From the NCBI GenBank assembly GCA_900541045.1, contig UQID01000001.1, positions 108,290-172,289 on the forward strand: a DNA stretch of 64,000 nucleotides, given 5' to 3'. The stretch comes from an uncultured Collinsella sp. GTDB taxonomy: Bacteria; Actinomycetota; Coriobacteriia; Coriobacteriales; Coriobacteriaceae. Shown here piece by piece: positions 23,671-31,495 of the stretch (position 1 is the first letter of the stretch; every line of letters starts with the position of its first letter). A program made the translations under genes and the position numbers. The notes below the pieces were generated by a model. The model ran no database searches and was not told the origin of the DNA. It saw only the letters and a program-made list of their open reading frames with translations.

Positions 23671-23952
23671 TTAGTGCGGCCTGTCCGTGTTTTGTTTCTG
23701 GCTGCGTTTGATGTGCAGACCGAGGCCGGCGGTCCCCGCGCCTGCTGCTGTGGCGCCTGCTGCCAAGAGCCATCGTCTGTCGCCTGTCTGCGCCAACGGT
23801 TCCTCGCGGTCGCCGCGGTCGAGCTCCGAGAGGTCGACCGTCACTTGCGTGGCGGCCTGCGCCTGTTCTTGCTGGGCAAAGGCTATGGCTGGCCCAAACG
23901 CTAGGATGCTGACGGCGGCGGTCAGGGCGACGGCCTTATGCCGTGTGCGCAC
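23671..23952 (-). CDS. Small LPxTG-like cell-wall-anchored protein
   Basis: A roughly 93-residue exported protein. From the GTG at 23952 the N-terminus reads as a signal peptide (RTRHK, then AVALTAAVSILAFGPAIAFA). The C-terminus has the full sorting-signal layout: LAQTGD, a hydrophobic Ala/Gly stretch, then KRSQK. LAQTG is a variant of LPxTG, so recognition by a housekeeping sortase is inferred. Only about 30 residues would be exposed. The start overlaps the end of the upstream gene by 17 nt, suggesting translational coupling; a TTG at 23982 is an alternative start. Likely a small stalk or anchor partner of the adjacent exported proteins. Confidence 0.65.
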   Translation of the reverse strand: MRTRHKAVALTAAVSILAFGPAIAFAQQEQAQAATQVTVDLSELDRGDREEPLAQTGDRRWLLAAGATAAGAGTAGLGLHIKRSQKQNTDRPH

Positions 23953-24535
23953 CGGGCTCGACCGTCCAGGTGATCGTTGCAACCTGATCGCCTTCGCCGG
24001 TTACGCGGAAGATGTCGCGCGTGACGCGGGCGACGTTTCCGCTTGTCTTGAGCTTAATTTTGTCCGTGCCGCCGGCAATGCCCTGGTAGCCCATGTCGAA
24101 GGCTGCGTTCTTGGAAAGATCGAGGCCCGTCCCCTGCATTGCGGCGCTGGCGTTCTGGAGTTCCCCGTCGGGGCCGACCTTAAAGTCGATGGAGTTCTGT
24201 GCGGTTCCGGCTTTGGCGTCGGCAGCAATGGTCCAGGTGTTCATGGCGTCGATCTTCATGTTGGTGACATGGATGCCGTAGGCCGAATGATTGTCGATGG
24301 TGGTCGCGTCTTCTGAGGGGCCCTGAAGCGTGCCGTCGGCCTTGGCGACGAAGGGAATAACCGTCGGAACTTTGAACTCAACGTTGTCGATCTCGGTCCT
24401 GACCATTACTTTCGTGGTTCCAACGCGCCCGGCTGCCATAGCTGGCGTCGGGGCGGCGCCCATTGCGAGCGCGAGCGCGAGCCCTGCGCCCACGACGAGC
24501 GCTCTGGCTCCGTTCATGTTCCTGGTGATGTCCAT
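23936..24535 (-). CDS. Secreted beta-rich surface protein of unknown family
   Basis: A 199-residue exported protein with a signal peptide (residues 8-34, ALVVGAGLALALAMGAAP ending AMA-A). The mature part is beta-rich: TTKVMVRTEIDNVEFKVPTVIPF, then IDNHSAYGIHVTNMKIDAM, and it closes with ATITWTVEPG. The closing Trp-Thr-Val strand after an Asp/Gly-rich loop recalls WxL-like or pilin-like surface domains, but I cannot assign it to a named family. AAAGGAA precedes the ATG. It overlaps the next small sortase-substrate gene, so the two are probably made together and may assemble on the cell wall. Confidence 0.7.
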   Translation of the reverse strand: MDITRNMNGARALVVGAGLALALAMGAAPTPAMAAGRVGTTKVMVRTEIDNVEFKVPTVIPFVAKADGTLQGPSEDATTIDNHSAYGIHVTNMKIDAMNTWTIAADAKAGTAQNSIDFKVGPDGELQNASAAMQGTGLDLSKNAAFDMGYQGIAGGTDKIKLKTSGNVARVTRDIFRVTGEGDQVATITWTVEPGAHTA

Positions 24536-24625
24536 GGTCGTTCCTTTCTATTCGCCGCGGGCCGTCCCCGCGATGATTGGACGAGTGTTGGTGACTGCGC
24601 GCAATGACACAGCGGGCGTTAGGGG

Positions 24626-25135
24626 CTAGCTCTCGGCCTGTTCCACCCGGACCTTGACGCGCGTCGGATTGCCGTGGTTGTCATGGGTCTTGGTGTCGAG
24701 TGCCTGGATTTCGATATACGCTTCGCCTTCCTCGATATCGCCGGCGGGACACGTCTCAACCGTCTTGCCGGTTTCGACGATGCCGGACTCATAGATGGTC
24801 TCGTCGTTTTGAATGACGCGGAATCGCTGGGGAAACTTGTTGTCCTGGACGTTTTGCACGTTGACGCGCAACTTGCCGCCTTCCTGCAGCTGGGCGACCG
24901 GCGCGACCGAGATCGTCATCATGTTGTCGCGGACGATGGCGTCGAGCTCGTCTTGGATTTCTTGGCGCGATTTGCCCTCGGCCGTCGTGACCGAGGCGCC
25001 CGCTTCGGGTACGGGCTGTGTCTGCCAGGCGTACAAGCCTACGGCGACGAGGGCGCAGACGATAGCCAAGCAGACAGCGATGAGTTTCTTGCGATGTCCC
25101 GGACTCGCGAGCCGGGGCAACTTCTTCGCGCTCAT
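24626..25135 (-). CDS. Membrane-anchored extracytoplasmic hypothetical protein
   Basis: A 169-residue protein with a basic N-terminus (MSAKKLPRLASPGHRKK), one transmembrane anchor (18-36, LIAVCLAIVCALVAVGLYA) and an extracytoplasmic beta-rich domain (LRVNVQNVQDNKFPQRFRV, IYESGIVETGKTVE, YIEIQALDT). The linker after the membrane segment is Ser/Thr/Glu-rich. The ATG overlaps the stop of the upstream 98-residue gene by 4 nt (ATGA), so expression is coupled. Neighbours downstream are exported surface proteins; it may be a membrane-side component of that assembly. Family not recognised. Confidence 0.65.
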   Translation of the reverse strand: MSAKKLPRLASPGHRKKLIAVCLAIVCALVAVGLYAWQTQPVPEAGASVTTAEGKSRQEIQDELDAIVRDNMMTISVAPVAQLQEGGKLRVNVQNVQDNKFPQRFRVIQNDETIYESGIVETGKTVETCPAGDIEEGEAYIEIQALDTKTHDNHGNPTRVKVRVEQAES

Positions 25136-25428
25136 GCGGCGTCCTTGGTGGTGTAGACGCGTGCGAACGTGGACGGGTCCGCTCCAAAGAGCATGTGAAG
25201 CATCAGACGGCGCGAGTAGACAAGCTCATCGAAGTCGGGAGGGAGCTCGATGTCGTGGATGCGTGCGATGTGGTGGGCGAGTGCCGAGAACGACTCGGGG
25301 TCGCAGATCACATCGGTAGTGACGTGGTAGACCGTCGTGTCGGGGAATGCCTCTTCTTCGAAAGGCAGGAGATGGGGATCGTCGTCGACTTCGATGGCGA
25401 CACCGTACTGGGGCCAGTAATATGCCAT
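25132..25428 (-). CDS. Small cytoplasmic hypothetical protein, first gene of the surface-protein cluster
   Basis: A 98-residue soluble, acidic protein with no signal peptide. It contains HLLPFEEEAFPDTTVYHV, an Asp-rich centre and a helical C-terminus (LVYSRRLMLHMLFGADPSTF). I do not recognise a family. GGGAGG lies upstream of the ATG. The 4-nt overlap with the membrane-anchored gene downstream makes it the head of a coupled pair, and possibly of the whole 22.2-25.4 kb cluster. It could be a chaperone or regulator for its exported partner, but nothing in the sequence proves this. Confidence 0.6.
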   Translation of the reverse strand: MAYYWPQYGVAIEVDDDPHLLPFEEEAFPDTTVYHVTTDVICDPESFSALAHHIARIHDIELPPDFDELVYSRRLMLHMLFGADPSTFARVYTTKDAA

Positions 25429-25774
25429 AGGAACCTCCCTGCTTCTGGGGCCAAAACTTCTATCGGTTTTGGCTGTCGACGCCGACCGTATCAGCCGCTA
25501 CTTGACCAATTTCTAACCAAATGCTTGACGGATTGGCGTCTCCGCAGGTAAAAGGCGGCAAAAAATACTCCAACTTTTTTCGAGCGACAATCACGCGGTC
25601 GGCGACGGCGGGGCCATATGTGTCAAAAGCATCGTCTGCCGAGGAAATCAAGCCGCTCGCCGAATTGCACGAACGTAAAAATCCTCAATTATGGAGACGG
25701 TCTCGAACACGTCAACGAAACGATGCGGTAACATCTCCCTGCAAACACTGTAGTTAGCTAAAGGGGAGTTCTGC
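25429..25774. promoter_or_regulatory. Divergent intergenic region between surface cluster and lactate oxidation operon
   Basis: 346 nt without a gene. It must hold promoters in both directions. AAGGGGAG at 25760-25767 is the ribosome binding site of the rightward dehydrogenase. Homopolymer A/T tracts at 25559-25581 are consistent with a promoter or bent DNA. No riboswitch fold or clear operator was recognised. Confidence 0.4.
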
Positions 25775-27376
25775 ATGTCTGCAACCATCAAACCCTTCAC
25801 CGATGAGTACGAGGAATACGGTCGCGATGAGTCTCGTTCGTCGGGCGAGGCCTCGAGCATTTCGTTTCCGACATCGGAAGACGAGGTTCGCGCCATCCTG
25901 CGGCAGCTCCATGCCGAGCGTGTCCCGGTAACGGTTCAGGGCGCTCGAACGGGCCTCGCCGCCGGCGCCGTGCCCCATGGCGGCCACATCCTCAATACCT
26001 CCCGTATGAATCGCTACCTAGGCCTTTGCCGCGATGAACAGGGTCGCTTTCTGCTTCGCGTAGAGCCGGGCGTCGTGTTGTCCGAGCTGCGCAAGCAGCT
26101 GGGCAAGAAGGTGCTTCCGACCGCAGGCTGGGACCAGGCATCGCTTAAGGCTTACGAGGAGTTTCAGGATGCCCCCGAGCAGTTCTTTCCCACCGATCCC
26201 ACCGAGGCATCTGCCTGCTTGGGCGGTATGGCGGCATGCAACGCCTCTGGCGCACGTAGCTACGCTTACGGTCCCATGCGCCCCCACATCACGGGTCTTC
26301 ATGTCGCGCTGACCGATGGCGACCTGGTCGAACTTCAGCGCGGCGAGGTTTTTGCGCAGGGTCGTCGCCTTTCGCTCGTCACGGTGCAGGGCCGCACGCT
26401 CGAGCTTGATCTTCCCGCCTACACCATGCCCAAGACCAAAAATGCTTCGGGCTATTTTGTTGCGGACGACATGGATGCCATCGACCTCTTTATCGGCGCC
26501 TGCGGCACGCTCGGCGTCATTACGGAGCTCGAGATTGCCCTGCAGCCGGCACCGGCGGTCGTTTGGGGTGTGAGCTGCTTTTTCGATAGCGAAGACAAGG
26601 CCGTGTCCTTCACCGATTCCGTGCGCCCCGTCCTGTCCCACGCGGCCGCCATCGAGTATTTCGATGCGGGCGCCCTGGATATCCTACGCCGCCAGCGCGA
26701 GCAGTCGACGGCGTTTTCTTCGCTGCCGGCGCTCGACAAAGAGGCCAAGGTCTGCGTCTACGTGGAGCTCGACTGCGATGATGAAGCCCAGGCGACTGAA
26801 GAACTGTATCACCTGGGGTGGGTATTGGAGCTTGCGGGCGGCAGCGATGATGCGACGTGGGTCGCGCGTACCGAGGTCGATCGCGAATGCCAGCGATTCT
26901 TCCGCCATGCGGTGCCCGAGAGCGTCAACATGCTTATCGACGAGCGTCGTCGCACCGACCCCACCATCACCAAGCTGGGCTCGGACATGTCGGTGCCCAA
27001 CGCGCGCCTGGCCGATGTGATTGCCCTCTATCGCCGCACGTTGGCCGAAAGCGGTCTTGAGTCCGCCGCGTGGGGCCATATCGGCAACAACCACCTGCAT
27101 GTGAACATCCTGCCGCGCGATGCGCAGGATTACCGCCGCGGCGGCGAGTTGTTTGCCCAGTGGGCCTCCGAAGTTACGGCTATGGGTGGCGCCGTCTCCG
27201 CCGAGCACGGCGTCGGCAAGATCAAGGCGGGCTTTCTCGAGACGATGTACGGCCACGAGGCCATGGTCGAATCGGCGCGGCTCAAGCTCCATCTCGATCC
27301 TGCCGGACAGCTGGGTCGCGGCAACCTGTTTTCGGAGAAGCTCTTGGATGAACTCGTCCAGAAAGGGGGCGCGTGA
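25775..27376 (+). CDS. FAD-linked 2-hydroxyacid (D-lactate/glycolate) dehydrogenase, LctD/GlcD-like
   Basis: A 533-residue flavoprotein. Residues about 30-255 form the FAD-binding-4 (PCMH) domain (VTVQGARTGLAAGAVPHGG, then LGGMAACNASGARSYAYGPMRPH, TKNASGY), and about 275-525 the FAD-oxidase-C cap with metal/substrate histidines (WGHIGNNHLHVNI and SAEHGVGK). It oxidises a 2-hydroxyacid such as D-lactate. It is followed immediately by EtfB and a ferredoxin-fused EtfA, as in the lactate dehydrogenase/ETF complex of Acetobacterium woodii (LctBCD), although there the dehydrogenase gene comes last. The likely role is NAD+-dependent lactate oxidation driven by ferredoxin, or the equivalent for glycolate. 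AAGGGGAG precedes the ATG. Confidence 0.85.
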   Translation: MSATIKPFTDEYEEYGRDESRSSGEASSISFPTSEDEVRAILRQLHAERVPVTVQGARTGLAAGAVPHGGHILNTSRMNRYLGLCRDEQGRFLLRVEPGVVLSELRKQLGKKVLPTAGWDQASLKAYEEFQDAPEQFFPTDPTEASACLGGMAACNASGARSYAYGPMRPHITGLHVALTDGDLVELQRGEVFAQGRRLSLVTVQGRTLELDLPAYTMPKTKNASGYFVADDMDAIDLFIGACGTLGVITELEIALQPAPAVVWGVSCFFDSEDKAVSFTDSVRPVLSHAAAIEYFDAGALDILRRQREQSTAFSSLPALDKEAKVCVYVELDCDDEAQATEELYHLGWVLELAGGSDDATWVARTEVDRECQRFFRHAVPESVNMLIDERRRTDPTITKLGSDMSVPNARLADVIALYRRTLAESGLESAAWGHIGNNHLHVNILPRDAQDYRRGGELFAQWASEVTAMGGAVSAEHGVGKIKAGFLETMYGHEAMVESARLKLHLDPAGQLGRGNLFSEKLLDELVQKGGA

Positions 27377-27378
27377 AG

Positions 27379-28194
27379 ATGAGCGATTTCCATATGGTGG
27401 TGTGCGTCAAGGCGGTGCCGGGAAGCACCGAGGTCAAGATGGACCCCAAGACCAATACCATTGTGCGCGACGGTAAGCAGGCGGTCATCAATCCCTTTGA
27501 TGCGAGTGCCCTGGAGTGCGCGCTGGCGCTCAAGGACGACTTTATCGGCTTTGGCATGGATGTGCGCGTGACGGTGGTGTCGATGGGTATTCCCGCGACC
27601 GAAGCGCTGCTGCGCGACTGCATCGCCCGTGGCGCCGACGACGCGCTGCTGCTAACCGATCGCGCCTTTGCAGGTGCCGATACCTTGGCGACCACGTATG
27701 CCCTCAAATGCGGTATCGAGGCGCTCGACGAGGACTTCGACCTGCTTATCTGCGGCAAGATGGCGGTGGATGGCGATACTGCCCAGATTGGCCCCGAACT
27801 GGCCGGCGCCTTCGAGATTCCCTGCGTGACCGATGCGAGCTGCGTACAGAGCGCGGGCTTTACGACGTGCGGCTCGCTGGCGCTTGTCCACGGCTGTGAC
27901 GCCGGCGAGGAGACGGTCTATCTGGAGATGCCGTGCGCGATGACGACCGCCAAGGAGATCGGCCAGCTGCGCATGCCGAGCATCGCCGGCATTCGCGCGG
28001 CCGAAGATGCGGATGTGCGGGTGGTCTGTGCTGCCGATGTGCATGCCGACCCTTTGCGCTGCGGTCTTACCGGATCGCCGACGCAGGTCGTGCGCTCGTT
28101 TGTGCCCGACCGTGACCAAACGTGCGAGGCCATCGAGGGCACGCCGGTCGAACAGGCGGCAAAGCTTGCCAAGATTATCGAGGGGATGGCATAG
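27379..28194 (+). CDS. etfB: Electron-transfer flavoprotein beta subunit, bifurcating type
   Basis: EtfB of about 271 residues. The N-terminal VVCVKAVPGSTEVKMD and NPFDASALECALAL are family-typical. The segment VDGDTAQIGPELAG matches the D-G-D-T-A-Q-x-G-P motif associated with electron-bifurcating ETFs, in which the beta subunit binds NADH and a bifurcating FAD in place of AMP. ATG 27379 is preferred over the GTG at 27373, which overlaps the dehydrogenase stop and sits too near the GGGGG ribosome binding site. EtfA follows with no gap (TAGATG). The product works with EtfA and the FAD dehydrogenase as one complex. Confidence 0.92.
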   Translation: MSDFHMVVCVKAVPGSTEVKMDPKTNTIVRDGKQAVINPFDASALECALALKDDFIGFGMDVRVTVVSMGIPATEALLRDCIARGADDALLLTDRAFAGADTLATTYALKCGIEALDEDFDLLICGKMAVDGDTAQIGPELAGAFEIPCVTDASCVQSAGFTTCGSLALVHGCDAGEETVYLEMPCAMTTAKEIGQLRMPSIAGIRAAEDADVRVVCAADVHADPLRCGLTGSPTQVVRSFVPDRDQTCEAIEGTPVEQAAKLAKIIEGMA

Positions 28195-29400
28195 ATGAGC
28201 GGACTGATAATCGATAGCGAGGCATGCGTTGGCTGTGGCCGCTGCGTTCGCGCCTGTGCCTCGGGTGGCATTGTGGTGGAGGGCGAGCGCCCCAACCGCT
28301 ACGCCCATGTGACCGACGGCTGCATCTTGTGCGGCGGGTGCGTCGACGCCTGTCCCGTCAACGCCATTTCGATCGAGCGCGACGAGGCCGCCGGCGCGGT
28401 TGACCTCGATGCGTATCGAGACATTTGGGTATTCGTTCAGACCGACGAGCACGATGTCGTGGCCCCGGTGGCCTACGAGCTCATGGGCAAGGGCCGCGAG
28501 CTTGCCGATGCACGCGGCTGTCGCCTGGTGGCGCTGGTCGGCATGGGCCCCGAGGGCTCGCTCGGGGACCTGGAGCATCTGGTTTGCGCCGGTGCGGACG
28601 AAGTTCTGGTCTGTCGTGACGAGCGCCTGCGTCAGAACGACGCGGAGGTCTATGCTCGCCTCATCTGCGATTTGGTAGCCGAGCGCAAGCCCGAAGCCAT
28701 TCTGTACGGTGCGACCGCTTTTGGCCGCGAGCTGGCGCCTGGCGTTGCCGTGCGCCTGCGGACGGGCCTTACGGCCGACTGCACCGTGCTTTCGATGGAT
28801 ACGGAGACGGGCCTGCTGCAACAGACGCGTCCGGCGTTTGGCGGCAACTTGATGGCCACCATCATCTGCCCCAACCACCGTCCCCAGATGGCAACGGTGC
28901 GCCCCGGCATCTTTAAGGCGCCCGACTTTGACTATAGCCGCTCCGGAACGATTACCCAGGTATTACTTGCGGAAGACGCCAAGGCTCGTGTCGAGATTTC
29001 GATTCCCGCCGAGGAATGGGGCCAGCAGGCTTCGATTGCCGATGCCGAGCGTCTAGTTGTTGTGGGTCGCGGTATTGGCTCCAAGAAAAACCTACCCTTG
29101 ATGCGAAAGCTCGCCGAAGCCCTGGGTGCCGAGCTCGGCTGCACGCGACCCGTCGTGGAGGCGGGCTGGCTGGAGTATCGCCACCAGATTGGCCAGACGG
29201 GCGTGTCGGTTTCACCCAAGCTCCTCGTGAGCATCGGCGTTTCGGGTGCCATCCAGCATCTTGCCGGCATCGGTGGGGCGGAGTGCATCATCGCCGTCAA
29301 CGAGGACCCGGATGCTCCCATCTTTGGCGCCGCCCAGTACAAGGTCGTCGGCGACGCCGTTGAGGTCGTTGAGGAGCTGCTGGCCCAGCTTGAGTGCTAG
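28195..29400 (+). CDS. etfA: Electron-transfer flavoprotein alpha subunit with N-terminal 2x[4Fe-4S] ferredoxin domain
   Basis: A 401-residue fusion. Residues about 9-60 hold two [4Fe-4S] motifs (CVGCGRCVRAC and CILCGGCVDACP), then an EtfA N-terminal domain from about 75 and the FAD-binding C-terminal domain with VVGRGIGSKKN, GQTGVSVSPKLLVSIGVSGAIQH and AVNEDPDAPIFGAAQYKVVGD. Ferredoxin fusion to EtfA is characteristic of the LctC-type subunit, where it passes electrons to or from soluble ferredoxin. With the beta subunit and FAD dehydrogenase it fits energy-coupled oxidation of lactate. The final TAG overlaps by 4 nt the stop codon of the convergent HD-domain gene. Confidence 0.93.
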   Translation: MSGLIIDSEACVGCGRCVRACASGGIVVEGERPNRYAHVTDGCILCGGCVDACPVNAISIERDEAAGAVDLDAYRDIWVFVQTDEHDVVAPVAYELMGKGRELADARGCRLVALVGMGPEGSLGDLEHLVCAGADEVLVCRDERLRQNDAEVYARLICDLVAERKPEAILYGATAFGRELAPGVAVRLRTGLTADCTVLSMDTETGLLQQTRPAFGGNLMATIICPNHRPQMATVRPGIFKAPDFDYSRSGTITQVLLAEDAKARVEISIPAEEWGQQASIADAERLVVVGRGIGSKKNLPLMRKLAEALGAELGCTRPVVEAGWLEYRHQIGQTGVSVSPKLLVSIGVSGAIQHLAGIGGAECIIAVNEDPDAPIFGAAQYKVVGDAVEVVEELLAQLEC

Positions 29401-30209
29401 GCACTTGCCAGCCAGCTGCGCAGCTCGTCCTTTAGGCGCTCCCAGGTCGCTTGCGTGGCGGGATCGGTAAAGGGGCGCGTGATACCAAAGGGCGCGTCGA
29501 GCAGGCGGTAGATATCGCCCTGCTCGCGCGCCAGCGCGCGGCTTGCCGGATAGACGAGCTCAAACATAAAGCAGATAAGCCCCACCAAGTAGTCTGCGGG
29601 CTCATCGCGCTCATCGCGCGTGACGCAGCGGTGCTCGTCAAAGGCAGCCAGCGTCGGTGCCGAGAAGTGGCTGGCAAGAAACGCGTCCTCATCCACTTTG
29701 AGGATGGTGTCGACGGTACTGTCGGCGATGGTGCGCATGATGTCGATCTTGTCGCCATCGCGCACGATATCGCAGAAGCGCCGCGTGCGCTCGCCGAGCT
29801 GCGCGGGCAGACGGAAATCGCTGTGATAGGCAATGCTCGCTCGAATGAGTTCGTCTTCTACCGGATCGTCGATAAAGTCGCGGATACTTGTTGCCGCGGG
29901 CGCATCTGTAGGTGTTTCGCCAAAGAGGACCTCGACGCCCAACGCCGCATGGCTCACGCTTTCGGCATCCTTAAACGTATCCCAGCGTCGCAGCTGCTCA
30001 AAGCGGCCCATATCGTGCAACAGCCCACAAAGCCACGCCAGATCAATGTCCTGCGGTGACCAGCCCTGTTCGCGTGCCACGGCATCGCATGCCTCGGCAA
30101 CGTGGTACGTATGCTCGATTTTGAGCGCGATACGCGGATTGGCGGCATCGTAGGCATCGGTGTAGGTCTTGAAGGCCGCGGCAGCCCGCGTTCGATCGAT
30201 AGCTGTCAT
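29397..30209 (-). CDS. HD-domain phosphohydrolase
   Basis: A 270-residue soluble protein with the HD metal ligands in order: HTYHV (His33-His36 region), LLHDMGRFEQ (HD pair near 64-65), ISYHS-type histidine in ASIAYHSDF and GDKIDIM (Asp near 155). This arrangement matches HD-domain phosphohydrolases such as small nucleotidases; the substrate is unknown. AGGAAG precedes the ATG. It converges on etfA with overlapping stop codons, leaving no room for a separate terminator on either strand. Confidence 0.82.
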   Translation of the reverse strand: MTAIDRTRAAAAFKTYTDAYDAANPRIALKIEHTYHVAEACDAVAREQGWSPQDIDLAWLCGLLHDMGRFEQLRRWDTFKDAESVSHAALGVEVLFGETPTDAPAATSIRDFIDDPVEDELIRASIAYHSDFRLPAQLGERTRRFCDIVRDGDKIDIMRTIADSTVDTILKVDEDAFLASHFSAPTLAAFDEHRCVTRDERDEPADYLVGLICFMFELVYPASRALAREQGDIYRLLDAPFGITRPFTDPATQATWERLKDELRSWLASA

Positions 30210-30347
30210 AATGACTTCCTAAAAAAGTTGTGTCTTTCTGTGTCTTTCGATCCGGTGGCAATTGTAGGTGAACTCGGTTGCCATCGGGCGATGGTTCTGC
30301 CGTGTCGTTGAATGCGGCTCGGAAATCTTGTCGGGACGAGGAACGCT

Positions 30348-31040
30348 ATGGTGCTCAAAATCGTTAAAACCGTCTGGCCGGTGATGCTTACCTATGTTGC
30401 GATAGCCGCGCCGTGCGGAATGATTATGGCGCAGACGGGAATGGAACCCTGGATGGTTTTTGCTCTGAGCAGCACGTTCGTGACGGGCAGCGGGCAGTTT
30501 ATGATCTGCAATCTGTGGCTGGCGGGTGTGCCTGCGGCGTCGATCGTCGCGAGCGTCGCCGCAATCTCCTCGCGCTTTGCGCTTTACTCGGCATCGACCG
30601 CACCGCATCTGAGGGGTGCCTCGAAGCGTCAGACGCTGGCTGTTGCCGCGACGCTTACCGAGGAGGCATATGGCATCTCGCTTGCCAAGTTGGTTAAAGG
30701 GGAGGATTGGGGTCCGCTCGAGTCCTTTGTGCTCAACGTGATCCTCATCGCAACATGGGGCGTTTCGTGTACGACGGGCGCCATCGTCGGCGCCGTTGTC
30801 GATGTTCCCACCGCTATTGCGGGTTTTGTCTGCACATCGCTCTTTATCTGCCTACTCTTTTCGCAGCGACTGTCGCGCGGCAATGTCGTAGCTGCCGGTT
30901 TGGCTGCGGTGTCCGTCGCCATATGCAAGTTCTGGGGGTGGACGAATATCGCCGTGCCGGCAAGTGTACTCGTCGGCGTTGTCACGGCACTCGCGTGCGA
31001 TGTCCTCGCCGAGGGAAGGGGCGCTCGCGATGCCCGTTAA
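30348..31040 (+). CDS. azlC: AzlC family branched-chain amino-acid exporter, large subunit
   Basis: A 230-residue membrane protein with about six hydrophobic segments. TYVAIAAPCGMIMAQTG, the TGSGQFMI motif and LWLAGVPAASIVASV fit the AzlC/YgaZ family, which with AzlD exports branched-chain amino acids and analogues. GACGAGG precedes the ATG at 30348; a 12-residue upstream extension has no ribosome binding site. The azlD start lies 11 nt inside its 3' end. In this window it counterbalances the livJHMGF importer 13 kb away. Confidence 0.88.
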   Translation: MVLKIVKTVWPVMLTYVAIAAPCGMIMAQTGMEPWMVFALSSTFVTGSGQFMICNLWLAGVPAASIVASVAAISSRFALYSASTAPHLRGASKRQTLAVAATLTEEAYGISLAKLVKGEDWGPLESFVLNVILIATWGVSCTTGAIVGAVVDVPTAIAGFVCTSLFICLLFSQRLSRGNVVAAGLAAVSVAICKFWGWTNIAVPASVLVGVVTALACDVLAEGRGARDAR

Positions 31041-31353
31041 TGAGTTTTTGGTCCTATGGCTATCGTCATGGGCGGCCATCGCGTTTTTCCGCATTGCCCC
31101 GGCGTTTGCCTTGCGCGGGAGAACACTGTCGCCCCGCGTTACCGAGGCCTTGGGTTATATTCCGCCTGCCGCCTTTGCGGCGCTGGTCGCCAACGATTTG
31201 ATAAGCCCTGGCGCTTTCGACGCCGGCTTGTGGCAGGGCTTGATTCCCTGGATTGCGGCCGCCGGCGTCGTGGCGGTGGCAATCAAGACAAAGTCGATGT
31301 TGTGGTGCTGCGTCTCGGGCATCGTGTTCTATATCGTTTTGAGCCTCATATAA
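31030..31353 (+). CDS. azlD: AzlD family branched-chain amino-acid exporter, small subunit
   Basis: A 107-residue protein with four hydrophobic segments, the standard AzlD/YgaH size. Features are FFRIAPAFAL near residues 20-30, LGYIPPAAFAALVA, and two C-terminal segments. The ATG at 31030 overlaps the end of azlC by 11 nt and uses AAGGGG inside azlC, a typical coupled layout. AzlC and AzlD together form the exporter. Confidence 0.88.
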   Translation: MPVNEFLVLWLSSWAAIAFFRIAPAFALRGRTLSPRVTEALGYIPPAAFAALVANDLISPGAFDAGLWQGLIPWIAAAGVVAVAIKTKSMLWCCVSGIVFYIVLSLI

Positions 31354-31495
31354 GAGCGGGGCACGTTTAGCGTCCCGGCACAACGAATCGAATTTCTCAC
31401 CGAGGCGGTCTGCTTCTTCTGGTACCATGGTCAAACTTTACTGTAGCAAAGTGTGACGTGGGCTTTTGTTCTGCGTCGGCGGAAATGGGGGTTTC

